Shown: piece by piece, positions 6,235-6,954 of the stretch
How the letters are laid out: every line of letters begins with the position of its first letter
Position numbering within the stretch: position 1 is the stretch's first letter
Assembly: GCA_945900685.1 (NCBI GenBank)
Contig: CAMDJS010000111.1
Location: 1-6,954, forward strand
Source of the DNA: Bordetella parapertussis
GTDB lineage: Bacteria; Pseudomonadota; Gammaproteobacteria; Burkholderiales; Burkholderiaceae_C
DNA: 6,954 bases
Reading direction: 5' to 3'
Notes under the pieces: model-generated
The model's database searches: none
Told to the model about the DNA's origin: nothing
What the model saw: the letters and a program-made list of their open reading frames with translations, nothing else
Position numbers and translations under genes: made by a program

Positions 6235-6954
6235 TCAGCCCACCAGTTTCAAACTGGGATTAACCGTAGCATCTGTGGGCTTGAGATATTGCGCAAAACG
6301 TTGCTGGATGGAAGCTTCAATGCCTTGCGAATCAAGGCCTAGGCTGGAGAGAATTTTTTGCGGATCGCCATGCTCGGTGAACACATCGGGTACCCCTATG
6401 CGCCATACGGGAATGGTGATGCCTGCATCTTGTAAAGCCTCAAGGACTGCGGACCCAGCGCCACCCATCAGCGCACCCTCTTCCACGGTCACCAAGGCTT
6501 GGTGACTGGACGCCAGCTGAAGCAATAACGCTGTGTCCAAAGGCTTGGCCCAACGCATATTGGCCACGCTGGCGTTGAGGTTCTCAGCGGCTTGTAAAGC
6601 GGGGTACAGCATGGTGCCAAACGCCAATATCGCCACGCCCTTGCCTTGGCGACGTATTTCCCCTTTGCCAAACGGCAGGGTTGGCAAACCAGCACTCATC
6701 GGTGTGCCCACACCCGCTCCGCGTGGGTAGCGTACCGCCACGGTGTGGTCTTGCGCGTGCGCGGTGCTGAGCAACAGGCGGCATTCGTTTTCGTCCGCGG
6801 GGCAAGCGATGCTGACTTGTGGAATGCAGCGCAGAAAAGGAATGTCGTACACACCGGCATGGGTGGGGCCGTCGGCGCCGACAATGCCTGCACGGTCCAG
6901 CGCCAGCACCATGGGCAGCTTTTGCAAAGCCACGTCATGAATAAGCTGGTCGTA
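6235..6954 (-). CDS. dxs: 1-deoxy-D-xylulose-5-phosphate synthase, C-terminal part (runs off right edge)
   Basis: The last 239 codons of dxs are present; the frame is open to the window edge, entering as Y-D-Q-L-I-H-D-V. The full enzyme has about 620-640 residues, so roughly the final 40 percent is seen. It contains the end of the pyrimidine-binding transketolase domain and the whole C-terminal domain. Visible motifs (numbered from the edge) are A18[16 protein letters not shown]34, which carries substrate-binding Arg and His positions, then L42-R-C-I-P, P52-A-D-E-N-E-C-R, V75-R-Y-P-R-G79 and E158[17 protein letters not shown] condenses pyruvate with glyceraldehyde 3-phosphate using thiamine diphosphate, the first step of the non-mevalonate isoprenoid pathway, and also feeds thiamine and pyridoxal synthesis. 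The stop at 6235-6237 is followed 42 bases later by takP on the same strand. Confidence 0.97.
   Translation of the reverse strand, partial: YDQLIHDVALQKLPMVLALDRAGIVGADGPTHAGVYDIPFLRCIPQVSIACPADENECRLLLSTAHAQDHTVAVRYPRGAGVGTPMSAGLPTLPFGKGEIRRQGKGVAILAFGTMLYPALQAAENLNASVANMRWAKPLDTALLLQLASSHQALVTVEEGALMGGAGSAVLEALQDAGITIPVWRIGVPDVFTEHGDPQKILSSLGLDSQGIEASIQQRFAQYLKPTDATVNPSLKLVG

Overview
The window looks like a chromosomal segment of a betaproteobacterium, most likely Burkholderiales and near Comamonadaceae. This rests on remembered protein similarity (DXS, a TakP-type TRAP receptor, the fused-type oxoprolinase N-terminus, DUF1993) and on moderate GC, not on a database search. Coding density is very high. 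No gene-free stretch exceeds about 90 bases, and I see no RNA gene, insertion sequence, CRISPR array, phage gene or origin.

Layout, left to right. (1) Bases 1-524, minus strand: the first 174 codons of a 5-oxoprolinase/hydantoinase family protein that runs off the left edge. (2) An 89-base divergent intergenic region. (3) Plus strand: fluC (fluoride channel); a 365-residue regulator with the GAF and Fis-type HTH parts of the AcoR/DhaR family but no sigma-54 AAA+ domain; then the small (DctQ) and large (DctM) membrane subunits of a TRAP transporter. All have short gaps (37, 44 and 16 bases), so they may be co-transcribed. (4) A strong symmetric terminator between the two convergent gene sets. 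(5) Minus strand, read right to left: the C-terminal 239 residues of DXS (dxs), a TakP-like periplasmic TRAP receptor, and a DUF1993 protein only 9 bases downstream of it.

How the genes may work together. The receptor and the membrane subunits of one TRAP system appear to sit on opposite strands, meeting tail to tail, instead of in one operon. The receptor closely resembles TakP of Rhodobacter, which binds 2-oxo acids such as pyruvate. It lies directly downstream of dxs, whose enzyme consumes pyruvate to start isoprenoid synthesis. The AAA+-less regulator immediately before the permease genes is the obvious candidate to control them. The remaining genes are ordinary housekeeping or accessory metabolism. 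I found no convincing new defence or mobile system. The points most worth a second look are the regulator architecture and the split transporter.
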